64,000 nucleotides of DNA from Oreohelix idahoensis (GCA_024509875.1 JAMPIV010009920.1:62001-126000); one strand, 5' to 3'. Numbered from the stretch's first letter, positions 11,329 through 22,120 are shown. Numbers and translations are program-made. The notes: a model not told the origin generated them from the sequence alone.

Positions 11329-12043
11329 CACTATGAGACTAGGCACGTTCCCACTGGTGAGTTCTGTTCCAGCTGTACAGCTGGGGTTCGGGCTCTGGAG
11401 CAGGCTGCAAGTGTGATTTGTGGCACCAACTCTGGCTGCCACCGGGTAGTCATCCTCACAGATGCACTGTCTGTCCTACAAGCTCTCAAGGGTGGTAAAC
11501 TCCCGCATCTGAGAAATGAACTAAACAAGGTAGCTGCCAAAAAGAGAACCATACTTCAGTGGGTACCATCTCACTGTGGTGTACCCGGAAATGAAAAGGC
11601 AGATAAACTTGCAAAAAAGGGAGGAGAATGTGAACAAGAAGATAATGAAGTCACATACTTTGAGAAAAAGAGAGCTATCCAGACTATCAGAAGAGAACAG
11701 AACCAACCCAAAGACGACTATCACACTCTCGATCGGCAGGGACAGATAACTATTTTTCGACTCAGGACAGGGCATAACAAACTGAATAAACACATGCACA
11801 AGCTACGATTGTCTGCTTCACCACTGTGCACATGTGGATTAAACGAACAAACTGCTGAGCATGTTCTACAGGACTGTCCTCTGTATGACCAGTTAAGAAA
11901 GATATACTGGCCGAATGACTCAACACTAAACTCAAAGCTATATGGAGTTAAAGAGGAACTTCAAACAACAGTCGAATTCATCATGAGAACTCGTCTGACG
12001 GTGTAATCATCAAAGATGCGATCGCAAGAAGAAGAAGAAGAAG
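11329..12043 (+). mobile_element. 5'-truncated RNase-H LINE (family D) with a block of A-to-G changes
   Basis: Encodes the end of an RNase H domain ('VVILTDALSVLQALKGG', 'WVPSHCGVPGNEKADKLAKK') and the C-terminal 'CTCGLNEQTAEHVLQDCPLY' zinc-knuckle-like region, ending in (AAG)n after 'gatgcgatcgc'. It is almost identical to the inverted copy at 13065-13773, except over 11347-11444. There, 17 positions read G where the other copy reads A, with no other type of change. One of these changes the conserved RNase H glutamate ('TAEVQALE' in the other copy) to glycine ('TAGVRALE'). No clear target-site duplication was found. It sits sense-oriented in the CASD1-like intron. Confidence 0.9.
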
Positions 12044-12136
12044 TTATCCATCATTATCATATTATGAAAACATTATTTTATTTTCTGTGGTTGTTTAGAG
12101 AAATCCATATTTCACATTTTGATTGTTTTTCCCCAG

Positions 12137-12394
12137 CTGTTTATTAGCCAGTATCACATTTGGATGGCCGCAGACACCCATGGTGTACTGGTCCTCATTC
12201 CAAGCTACCCTGTTCTCAACGTCATCATCACTTCCTTCATCTTCATCGTGGTCTGTCATGAAATCAGTGAGATCAGCCAGACCCTGTGTTCATATGCCGT
12301 GCCACAAGATCTTAAGGCCTTGCTGCGAAATATTGTCGTCTTTGTGGGAGTCTTGATACCACTGTGTTATGTCAATGGCTTGCTAGTTGTCTAG
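12137..12394 (+). CDS. CASD1: CASD1-like terminal coding exon
   Basis: Begins after the acceptor 'tgtttttccccag' and ends with TAG at 12392-12394; 85 residues. It reads 'LFISQYHIWMAADTHGVLVL', then a hydrophobic segment 'VIITSFIFIVVCHEISEI', then 'YAVPQDLKALLRN' and a final hydrophobic stretch. 'QYHIWLAADTHGVLVLIP' and 'HEIS.IT' are hallmark residues of the CASD1 C-terminus, in the membrane-embedded Cas1 acyltransferase region that follows the lumenal SGNH-like domain. The frame is intact and joins the 9825-9917 exon in phase 0. The terminal membrane helix has little similarity to any sequence I remember, which is usual for this family. The 3' UTR cannot be delimited: repeats follow, then an inverted LINE at 13065. 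Confidence 0.88.
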   Translation: MFISQYHIWMAADTHGVLVLIPSYPVLNVIITSFIFIVVCHEISEISQTLCSYAVPQDLKALLRNIVVFVGVLIPLCYVNGLLVV

Positions 12395-12779
12395 TGAGTG
12401 GGAGAATTGCGTGTCTGACTGTGATTGTGCTGGTCATATCATGGTTTGTGTGTGTGTAGCTGTCGTGATGTTGACCATGTTGTGGTTGTGAGATTGAGAA
12501 CAAAGGATGGAGACGACCTCATTTGGTGTATAGTGTCAGCATTGTAAATACGTTCTTTGATATTCCATGTCTGAGTGTGTACATGCTTGAGGGAAGAGTT
12601 ATTTCACATTTGAGACTGTGTTGAGCATACAAAAGATCATATCATGTGTTGATGTCTGTGACATTATCTTTTTACGACATCTTACATGTTGAATTCTGTG
12701 ATGCTGTTTCCAAAGTTTTACCACTAAAACTTTGACACTGTCTTCTTTGTTGACATTTGTGACTCCTGTCAAATTTTCC
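12395..12779. other. Probable CASD1-like 3' UTR or downstream DNA
   Basis: No ORF or element recognised; TG-rich. No AATAAA was noticed immediately after the stop codon. Confidence 0.35.
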
Positions 12780-13005
12780 ACTTCTTGGACTTTTGTCATA
12801 CAATATTTTGATTTCTGTGACCTGTTATTTCTTGTATTTGTTGACATCTATGACTCTTTCTGTGAAGTTTATCCGCTCTCTTGGACTCCGTCATACAATA
12901 TTTTGATTTCTGTGACCTGTTATTTCTTGTATTTGTTGACATCTATGACTCTTTCTGTGAAGTTTATCCGCTCTCTTGGACTCCGTCATACAATATTTTG
13001 AATTC
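12780..13005. repeat. 95-bp tandem repeat, about 2.4 copies
   Basis: 'gtcatacaatattttga(t/a)ttctgtgac' and 'ctatgactctttctgtgaag' recur at 95-bp spacing ('ctctcttgga' at 12876 and 12971). The last two copies are nearly identical. Confidence 0.9.
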
Positions 13006-13064
13006 TGTGACATCTAACCACATGTTAACTTCTATGAAGCTCTCTGTTATGTGTTCATGGATAC

Positions 13065-15094
13065 TTCTTCTTCTTCTTCTTGCGATCGCATCTTTGATGA
13101 TTACACCGTCAGACGAGTTCTCATGATGAATTCGACTTGTTTGAAGTTCCTCTTTAACTCCATATAGCTTTGAGTTTAGTGTTGAGTCATTCGGCCAGTA
13201 TATCTTTCTTAACTGGTCATACAGAGGACAGTCCTGTAGAACATGCTCAGCAGTTTGTTCGTTTAATCCACATGTGCACAGTGGTGAAGCAGACAATCGT
13301 AGCTTGTGCATGTGTTTATTCAGTTTGTTATGCCCTGTCCTGAGTCGAAAAATAGTTATCTGTCCCTGCCGGTCGAGAGTGTGATAGTCGTCTTTGGGTT
13401 GGTTCTGTTCTCTTCTGATAGTCTGGATAGCTCTCTTTTTCTCAAAGTATGTGACTTCATTATCTTCTTGTTCACATTCTCCTCCCTTTTTTGCAAGTTT
13501 ATCTGCCTTTTCATTTCCGGGTACACCACAATGAGATGGTACCCACTGAAGTATGGTTCTCTTTTTGGCAGCTACCTTGTTTAGTTCATTTCTCAGATGC
13601 GGGAGTTTACCACCCTTGAGAGCTTGCAGGACAGACAGTGCATCTGTGAGGATGACTACCTGGTGGCAGTCAGAGTTGGTGTTATAAATCATATTTGCAG
13701 CTTGCTCTAGAGCTTGAACCTCAGCTGTATAGTTGGAACAGAATTTACCAGTGGGAATGTGCCTAGTCTCATAGTGGTTGTCAGGATATGAGATAAAGAT
13801 ACCGGCACCTCCATTCCTAACAGCATTTGTTGCTGATCCATCTGTATAGGCATGTATCCATGATTGATCGGGATAGCTTTCTTGGATCATACTCAATGTA
13901 GCAGTTCGTTTTTGCAGATCATTATACTCACATCCACTTGTGAGACCACTGACTGATGTATTAATTTGGAGGGCACTGCTGGCCTGCTCCCATGGTACAG
14001 GGTATAGGGTGGGCTTCAGTGGTGTTGTCTTCATGGATAGGTCTTCTTGATGCTGTCTTATAAGTCTTTTCCCCCGATGCACAAAGCTGCTACGCTTTAG
14101 ACGTCCCAATGCCAGATCATCTAGTCTTGCCTTCATTGGGTGCATTGGCATACTGTTGTATTTTTCCATCTGGATCATGGTTTTTGTGTCTCTTCTATGG
14201 GACAATGTCTGTAATCCAGCAACCTTCTGCATCTCTGTTATTGGTGTAGTTTTCATGGCTCCTGTAATGAGCCTGAGAGCTTGATTTTGCACCTTGTCCA
14301 AAGACTGCAGATGTGAGTTAGCAGCTGATGACCATGCTGCTGAGCTAAACTCTAAGTGTGGTCTTATTACTCCATTATATGGGAGCCGCGCTGGTGTAAT
14401 GGCTTCGGCGTTGTACTGGCGACCAGGTGTTCATGGTTCAAACCCGGGCGTCGGCGTTTGAAGAAATGTTTACGGCCGGAAATTTGACTGAATAACCTGA
14501 ACGGCTCCTGTGATAAACCCTCTGTGGATGGGAAGGAGCGAAGCTCCTGACCGGGTTGGAAGGAAAGTCCTCAGGTTCCCCAGCCTCGCAATGATATGTC
14601 ATTGGGCCGAAGGGCTGAAAGCCCAAGTGCCGCTGGTTAAAGAAAAAAAAAAAAAAAAAAAAAAATTACTCCATTATAAATCTTCTTTAGATTTCGTTCA
14701 TTTGCTCCCCAGTTGGTACCTGCTAATTTTCTGAGTATGCCTAGTCGTCTTCGGGCCTTTCCTTCTGCGTTTTCAATATGCTTATTCCATGTAAGCCTTT
14801 GGTCAAATGTCACCCCAAGATAGGTGGGGTAGCTTTTTTCCTTGATCACGGTTGTCCCTAGGTGTATGTTAGCTGATTTGTCCTTGGGGGCGAGGGAGAA
14901 CAGTGTTGTGGAGGTTTTGTCTGTGTTTATTGTGATAAGCCATTTCTCTGCCCATGACACTAGCATGTCTGCTGCCCGCTGCATTCTATAATTTGCTGTG
15001 GTGACATTTTCATCAGCGCACCAGAGTACTAGGTCATCTGCATATAAGGCAGCTTTAACTCCTGCAGGGAGATCTTTCACCAGGTCATTGATGT
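13065..15094 (-). mobile_element. 5'-truncated RNase-H LINE (family D) with TSD, carrying a SINE
   Basis: Flanked by the 11-bp direct repeat TTCATGGATAC (13054-13064 and 15095-15105). The 3' end is (AAG)n at 13065-13080. On the minus strand it encodes RT with the catalytic box 'AALYADDLVLWC', 'YLGVTFDQRLTW' and 'GILRKLAGTNWG'. After a SINE interruption come 'LDKVQNQALRLITGAM', an RNase H domain ('AYTDGSAT', 'TAEVQALEQA', 'LTDALS', 'WVPSHCGVPGNEKAD') and a CxC...H...C tail. All four RNase H acidic positions look present. APE-class LINEs with YADD RT plus RNase H belong to the I/Jockey group (I- or Nimb-like). Apart from the SINE the reading frame is open to 12964, so this is a fairly young copy, truncated just upstream of the YADD box. 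Confidence 0.92.
14380..14664 (+). mobile_element. tRNA-derived SINE (family 1) with poly-A tail and 14-bp TSD
   Basis: Flanked by ATTACTCCATTATA (14366-14379 and 14665-14678). The head has an A-box-like 'tggtgtaatggc' and a B-box 'ggttcaaaccc' (about 14435-14445). A ~200-bp body and ~23 A follow. It interrupts the RT/RNase H frame of the LINE, whose codons resume cleanly after the duplication. Confidence 0.95.
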
Positions 15095-15105
15095 TTCATG
15101 GATAC

Positions 15106-17194
15106 TGTCTTACTACATGTCAACTATGTGACACTTTGTTAGTTCATGCACATATTTTTTTTTAACACTTTAAAATCTGCACCATTTTGTATGAATGTTA
15201 GAATTTCTATACCACAAGACTTGATGGTATGTTATGTAGTAAATGTTGTCAGTAGCATGTACAAGCAGACTGTACTCGGATTTTTTTCTTTCCGAGATAA
15301 GGTTTGCCTTAGTTTTTTATTTCAGAATGTTTTTTTATGGAGGTTCAGAACGATAACTATTGAATTTCCACTAAATTTATGTTACAGTTCTATGTTTGAC
15401 AGTAGCTCTTACTAGTCTTGCCATTTTAAAGTACAAAAATCAGTATTGTATACTAACTGCAACACTCAGTAGGATTACAGTACTCAATATGTGCAAATAA
15501 TGAAGGGTCTGCTGCTTGTTGTTTAACTAGGGCTACTGAGCTTTTCGCTCTTGCAGCCAGTACCAAGTTGAAGAGGACTTGTTAATGTCTACACTGTAGA
15601 TCTAGACTTTTCCTGTGGCTTCTCTGCTATTCCGAAATGTGTTGAGTGAAGTCATGAGCTCCAGTTTCTCCAACTTGGCTTGCATTTAAAGGATCATCAC
15701 ATCTGGTCCCAAGCTAGGAAGAAGAAGCTTGTAGCATACTGTGCATTCTCTGTGATCAAAGGGGGCTCTCCACATATGCAGAGCCAGAATGCTGGGCTCT
15801 CCCAAGGAATCATCACGTCCTACACAGAGCCACTTCTCGGCTCCCCTTGCCTATCATGGAGTCCATAGTGAGATCCTCCTGCATCAACCAGGTAAAAGTC
15901 AGAGTTACATCTGGAGCTCAAGTGACTTCTCCATGCTAAGTGTGCAGTACTGGATTCTCAACAAGTCTCACCACAGGGGAATCCCGGGAAGTGTGTGGAT
16001 GCTATAAAAAGTCATTGAGGGTGTAATTAGCCTCGCAGACAGAGGTTCACATCAAAATCTACATACTATATCATTTTGCATAGCTGGTGGTCATATGACT
16101 CCAGATATGCCTCCAAGGATCTGCTGTAAAACTGATAACAGAAAGTAAAAGAAATTAACACTGGTATTGGGGTCAGTTCTAAAAAATAAACTACATTAGA
16201 AACACAGGACATTTCAGGATAACAATTCGTTATCTCAAACAGAAAACAAATATAGAAAGGCTGTGAGAACATTACAAAAGTCCTAGTAGACATGTAGGGA
16301 AATTAATAAGTAATCAACAAATAAAAATACTAAACAAAGAAAGAAATATGAAAACAAAGAAATGAACTGCAATAATACTAAGTAAAATAAGGGAAAGTAT
16401 GGCCTAATGTAAAAGTTGTCTCTAGTGATGAACCAGTGTTAAAGGTAAAGCAGCAGATACAAACAGGAAGTAAACCTGAAGGTAAGAGTAGAAAGTGAAA
16501 AGCCAAAAAAGAAATATACCAAACCAGAAATGGGACAAGAATTTTAAAAAATTGTTATGAGGAAAGGAAAAATATGAAAGAATTGGAGAAACTCACTAAT
16601 ACAGCTACCCAGGGGCTTAAATTAAATGTGCTGGACATTCAGTCCATCAGTTGAAAGATGATCCATTAAAAAAAACCTGACAATTCTCATAAGAAAAGCA
16701 TGTAGAGTCAACCATACATACTTCATGAGCAGATGTCAATTTAATGCCATAGCTTTCACAATCAACGCTGCAGATATTTCTTATCTTTGTTTCCTGATGT
16801 AGGGTTATTCCAAAACAGTGCATTTTTGGTATATTGTTCATTTGTAAAATAACTCTAATGGTTTTTTTTTCTTTTTAAAGTGGTACTCAGTATGTAAAGC
16901 TACAACTCTCATTGTGTTAGCCAGTCACTCTTACTAACTTTGAGATGACACAAAACCAGTATTTTATACTACAGTATTTATTATGTAAGACTAGTCACTC
17001 TTGGTATGCAGATTAATAGTAGTGTAATACATGAGGCTGACAAGAACAGTCCCAAAGAAGAATCTTGATGCTGTGTGAAACAACACACTTTTAATATATT
17101 GAACCAAGTATAATGACCAGCAGCTTCTTACTCCACACAAAATACATGAACAATTAAAGATAGAAAATATTTGTTTACAATGATGGTCTATTTT
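15106..17194. other. Long noncoding interval
   Basis: No gene or element recognised. 15540-16060 is less AT-rich than its surroundings, but its frames are short and match nothing I know. Confidence 0.4.
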
Positions 17195-17400
17195 GATAGT
17201 GATAAATGTCATAAGATTATTTGAATGTTATTGAAAGGGTGATGAGCGTCATAAGATTGTTTGAGTAACAAATGAATGTTATTGATAGAGTGATAAGTGT
17301 CATAGGATTGTTTGAGTGACATATGAATGATTTTGATAGGTTGATGTATGTCATAAGATTGTTTGAGTGACAAATGAATATTATAAGATTGTTCAAGATC
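17195..17400. repeat. ~54-bp tandem repeat
   Basis: 'gtcataagattgtttgagtgacaaatgaatgttattgatag' recurs about four times with drift. Confidence 0.8.
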
Positions 17401-17733
17401 AAATCATTAAAACATTTCTCAGTATCTGCAGTTTTTGCTTGTACTTCTCAAATGATAGGCTTAGATTCTTTATGTCATCATGAGCTCAGGCTAGGCAAAT
17501 TACTTGTTCAAGAGGTGATGGTGCCAATAAAATTGACTTCTATATTCAAGATCTCGTTAGCTCTCCTGTAAACAATGTCTCTGACCTTTGCCTGACTAAT
17601 TTACTTCATGAATATCATAGAAAACATCTAGTACACCCTAGCTCCATGTCCTCTGAACATAACTACAACCCAGTCGTCTTGTAAAAACAATTTTGCTAAT
17701 AAGCTTGACGTAGACTTTCAGGCCCTGCCCCAA

Positions 17734-18573
17734 CCTTTAGCACGCATGTCGACCGCAGCGTGCTACGTTTTTTAGCATTAGAATGTGTGTACACGTGATC
17801 TCACCCCCGGATGTTAAGTTTTAAACTTATCTGAGAGAGAGTTAGCTTCCGTTTCCGATCTTTTTAAGTAATGGGTGCATCCGCGTTTATTTTCTGTGAA
17901 TTTTTTAATCGAAATGAATCGGCATCGAACATGCGGCCATTTTCGCTCTAATTTTATTGCATTCTGACGCCATGAGGTGGGGATGAGATTTTTGTCATTA
18001 TAAGCGCTAATATCGGTTCTCAGAATATGGTTGATGACAGAGATCGAAACGAAAGTGGAATGTCATTGCTAGTATGTAAAAGTTTAGGGGTTAGGATTAG
18101 ATTTATCGGAAAGATTTAGGGTTACGGCCGAATGTCACTGCTGACATGGGCGTTTGTTGCTTTGTTACTGATGATGGGTGTAACGAAAAGATCGTCATTT
18201 GATTTGTATTGGTCAAATGACTTTCATTGAGATGCAAGAGATAATTTAGATATGGACACTTCGTTTGCTGGTTATTTTATTTTTTTTTTTTTTAAATTTT
18301 AAAATATAAAAAAAATTAATTTTTTTATTTTTTACATTTTTTTTTCATCTTTCCTTTCCTCTCTTCCTATCACATCTAACATGTACACAAACAAATTTTA
18401 TATCATCAGATTCACCATTCATTTATTTATATAAATTCTAAAAATTATAGCAATTGACCAAGAAACACAAAAACTATAGTCATTACAAGTCACCCACTAT
18501 AAAAACGGGGCATTGTGAAAAAGAATGCAGCTGCAGGGGAAGTTTTCTGGAAGAGAATGCCGCGTGCTAAAGG
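17734..18573 (+). mobile_element. MITE copy 2 with CCTTTAGC terminal inverted repeats
   Basis: Begins CCTTTAGCACGC and ends GCGTGCTAAAGG (perfect 12-bp inverted repeat), flanked by CCAA on the left and TTAA on the right. Reverse-orientation homologue of 4758-5601. The body contains a telomere-like segment ('aggggttaggattag', 'atttagggtta') and an A/T homopolymer-rich core near 18280-18340. There is no ORF. Confidence 0.85.
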
Positions 18574-18889
18574 TTAACTCTCAGGTATACTTAAATTGTT
18601 ATCTCCGCTTTAGATTAATTGGGCAGAACTAATTTTAATATCTCAATGCTCCTTGAGGGAAAAAATATATATACATATATATTTTTTTTTTTCAGTGACT
18701 CATACATGAAAATAGAAATACTTTGTGAAAATATCTAGTCGGTAAAATCCTACATTCAGTGACTCATACACGAAAAAAAAACCTTTGGTTCAATATAAAC
18801 ATTTAACTTCTCTCACCATCGCCGCAACCCTGATAAACTTCCTATGCCCTTAACCCATCTACAGTAGATTACAATACATGATACATTAG

Positions 18890-19262
18890 ATTACAACATA
18901 TGGGTATTTTAGACTACAGTACAGATTATATTTTACTACATAAACTGTTGATACTTTCACAAATTTGTGCAACATTCAGAAGCATTACCATACTAAGAAT
19001 CGTATATGCAGTACTATGTTGTGTCTTACAACACTGGGTATATAAGACTACAACACCAAAACATATTTTACTACATAAATGAGTGATAGATTTACAAACT
19101 TGTACAACATTCACAAGTATTACCACACTCAGTATCTTACAACACTGGGTATATAAGACTACAACACCAAAACATATTTACAAACTTGTACAACATTCAC
19201 GAGTATTACCACACTCAGTATCTTATCTGCAGTAACATGTAGTGTTTTACAACATTGGGTAT
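18890..19262. repeat. ~110-130-bp tandem repeat, three copies, a fourth after an insertion
   Basis: 'ttacaacactgggtatataagactacaacacc' followed by 'acttgtacaacattca.(a/g)..attaccacactcagtatc' is repeated. The series is broken at 19263 and resumes at about 19565-19680 ('attatattttactatataaat...cttgtacaacattcagtagc'). Confidence 0.85.
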
Positions 19263-19545
19263 ATCTTCTTCTTCTGCGTTCGTCCTGAAAAGGACGTTTG
19301 TTGCTCTGTGTCGCCATTTACATCAAAGCTGCGATATCTGCGCCTTTCAGCCCAACACATCCGGTTTCAGCATGGCATTTTTGGGACCGGGTTAGCCTTC
19401 CCTCTCTGATCCCTACTTTCTCAGCCAGACTGCAGTGATACAGCCTGTTTCTAGGACCACCACTTGGAGGTGGAGCAGGGTATTGGTCAGCTCTGGCTCG
19501 CTGACCCTGACACAAGCAGTCAAGCTATGGGTCGCTGACTGCATT
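19263..19545 (-). mobile_element. Retroelement 3' end with (GAA)n tail inserted in the tandem repeat
   Basis: Read on the minus strand it ends 'aggacgaacgcagaagaaga', and it interrupts the tandem repeat. The (GAA)n tail resembles the (AAG)n tail of LINE family D. There is no coding motif, so it could be a LINE 3' UTR or a SINE. Confidence 0.55.
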
Positions 19546-19754
19546 TATCACTGTTACTGCATCTATAGCATCAATTATATTTTACTATATAAATCAGTAA
19601 TAGATTTAGAAACTTGTACAACATTCAGTAGCATTACCACACTCATTATCTTAGCTGCAGCACCCTGTACAGTCGTACAGATGGCTTTTTTTCCCCCATT
19701 GAAGATGAAACATTTTTTTATGTGCTCTCATTTGCACGCTAGATATTTTTTGCT

Positions 19755-20110
19755 TAAATGTTCCAAGAAATCACCAACCAAGATCTGCTTACTCTGAGCA
19801 AGCAAGAGGACATGTACACCATCATTGCTGGCAGACGCTGGAGCTGGGTTGGCCATGTCCTCAGAAGAGACCCCGATGCCGTCACAAGAACAGCTATGCT
19901 ATGGACCCCTGAAGGAAAACGAAAGAGAGGCCGACCAAAAACAACGTGGCGGAGGACTGTGGAGGCTGAGATGCAAAGAATGAACCAGAGTTGGGGCACT
20001 GTACGAAGGATGGCCACCGACCGAGCAAAGTGGAATAAATTTGTTGTTGCCCTACAAGACGCCACCAGGCGTGATGGCCACTGACTGCTTTGACAGTCGG
20101 TGGCTAAGGA
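19755..20110 (+). mobile_element. 3' end of an RTE-like LINE
   Basis: An open frame of ~108 codons reads 'RRWSWVGHVLRRDPDAVTRT', 'WTPEGKRKRGRPKTTWRRTV' and 'QSWGTVRRMATDRAKW', the conserved C-terminal tail of RTE-type LINE polyproteins. It ends with a stop at 20082. The frame is intact but lacks the endonuclease and RT, so it is a short 5'-truncated, relatively young copy. Confidence 0.85.
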
Positions 20111-20332
20111 TCAAAGAAGAAGTTCCAAGAAATGTGGGCATTTTAGGTGAATGTTGTTTCAGTATGAATGAAAGATAAACCATAAACTACCAGCTAGTTT
20201 TAGCGTGGCACAATCAAAGTATTGTTTTATGTGTATAAAAATATCATCATCATTACCCTTCCCTTGAGCTCCCTGCTAAGCCTTCCTATCATGTGACATC
20301 CGTTCACGGACTTTCCATGTCTTCTTTGTCTT

Positions 20333-20950
20333 GTTGAGGTCTGTCTCCAACTCCCTTCATCATGATTTAGGTCTCCCTATTAACCTGTTTCCTCAGTGTG
20401 TGTCTTGTTGAGGTCTGTCTCCAACTCCCTTCATCATGATTTATGTCTCCCTATTAACCTGTTTCCTCAGTGTGTGTCTTGTTGAGGTCTGTCTCCCAAC
20501 TCCCTTCATCATGATTTAGGTCTCCCTATTAACCTGTTTCCTCAGTGTGTGTCTTGTTGAGGTCTGTCTCCCAACTCCCTTCATCATGATTTATGTCTCC
20601 CTATTAACCTGTTTCCTCAGTGTGTGTCTTGTTGAGGTCTGTCTCCCAACTCCCTTCATCATGATTTATGTCTCCCTATTAACCTGTTTCCTCAGTGTGT
20701 GTCTTGTTGAGGTCTGTCTCCAACTCCCTTCATCATGATTTATGTCTCCCTATTAACCTGTTTCCTCAGTGTGTGTCTTGTTGAGGTCTGTCTCCAACTC
20801 CCTTCATCATGATTTATGTCTCCCTATTAACCTGTTTCCTCAGTGTGTGTCTTGTTGAGGTCTGTCTCCCAACTCCCTTCATCATGATTTATGTCTCACT
20901 ATTAACCTGTTTCCCCAGTGTGTGTTTTGTTGAGGTCTGTCTCCAATGTG
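20333..20950. repeat. Tandem array of a 74/75-bp unit, about eight copies
   Basis: The unit starts 'ttgaggtctgtctcc(c)aact' and continues through 'catcatgatttatgtctccc' and 'ctgtttcctcagtgtgtgtc'. Copies differ mainly by one C (74 or 75 bp). Consecutive 75-bp copies keep a repeated 25-residue open frame, which I read as a by-product. An isolated unit lies at 22015-22080. Part of the unit ('acctgtttcctcagtgtgtgtc') resembles the 3' end of LINE family A at 6518. Confidence 0.95.
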
Positions 20951-22120
20951 ACCGTACGTGCGTCACTTCTAGCATTTATGCCAAGAAAAAATAACTTATT
21001 GGTAAATCACCATTTAGACTGAAACAGAGGATAGTTTATGAAATAAAAAAATCAAGTATAAAATAAGAAAAATAAACTGCTATTTTAATGAAAACAGACT
21101 ATAATTGTAACTTAGATAAAAGACAGTCAAGGGAGAGGGCGATGATTGAAAATAGCGTTTAGATGGGACATGTGATCTTCTTGACCAATGACTAGGCTGG
21201 AGCTAATTAGACCATGCACGCTCTTACCCAGCGAGGAATCCCCGGCAAAAGTTAGTTGTAGAATAATGATGTGAACCAGAAGGACGTCTCCTGGTTTTGT
21301 TTCTGTCAGTTGGAATTTGTTTCAATTCAATATAACTGATTTTGTTCGTCAGTTATAATCATGCGGTTGTGCATGACAGGAGTCATTGTATTTCAGAGTT
21401 ATTTCTTTGGAAAGCAGTAAGTAGAGTGCTCGATATTCATTGATTGTAGAATGTTTTCAGCAAGTACTTATAAATTCTGATGAAACCCTTTTCACCTCAG
21501 GAGAGGTAGGATGTAATGCACTATGAGCTACAAAAGTAAACGAAACCACTATAAGAATGAGCATACATTGATATATTCACTTAAGAGATAAGAAGTTTTT
21601 TGACGGGTTTGAATAAGAAGGATGAAACCTATTACCCTCAAACGTAGATGTGAACTATAGAAAAGGGATACCTGCGTTTTGTATGAACATTTGGATGTAG
21701 AATGCCATATTCATGTACCCAAATGAATATTACTTGCCTGCAAAATAACTGTAAATAAAGTTCACCTTGACATTTTATCATGGCTGTTGCAAAATTGCTG
21801 TTGCCTTGGGATGATTGAGGAAGTGTAAGTCAGTGAAAACATGATCAAGAAATAAAATTGCTCTACTTCTAAAACACCTAAAGAGGACCCCTAACGAACC
21901 TGGTTTTCCCAAATATAAGAGAGGAATAAACAAACACCTCTGGCGGATTTAGGCCAGTCATACAACTCACTCTCTGGTGAAGAATAAAATAGAATAACAC
22001 ACCACTCGGCCACACCAACTCCCGTCATCATGATTTATGTCTCCCTATTAACCTGTTTCCTCAGTATGTGTCTTGTTCAGTGCAAGAGTCTTTTTCCTCA
22101 TAGTTTACTCTCTGGTATTT
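20951..22120. other. Noncoding interval with one stray array unit
   Basis: No gene recognised. 22015-22080 is a single copy of the 74-bp unit, separated from the array by about 1.1 kb. Confidence 0.45.

Noticed and set aside
13065..13773. APOBEC-type G-to-A hypermutation of the minus-strand LINE as the explanation of the A/G cluster
   Set aside because: The minus copy retains the conserved RNase H glutamate and the + copy has lost it, so the + copy looks like the changed one. Kept as an alternative to be tested with more copies.
14380..14450. Possible tRNA gene (A and B boxes)
   Set aside because: It is the head of a SINE with poly-A tail and target duplication, and it does not close into a proper cloverleaf.
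20547..20994. Repeated 25-residue peptide frame
   Set aside because: It arises only because some array units are 75 bp; neighbouring 74-bp units break the frame, and no start or signal context is present.
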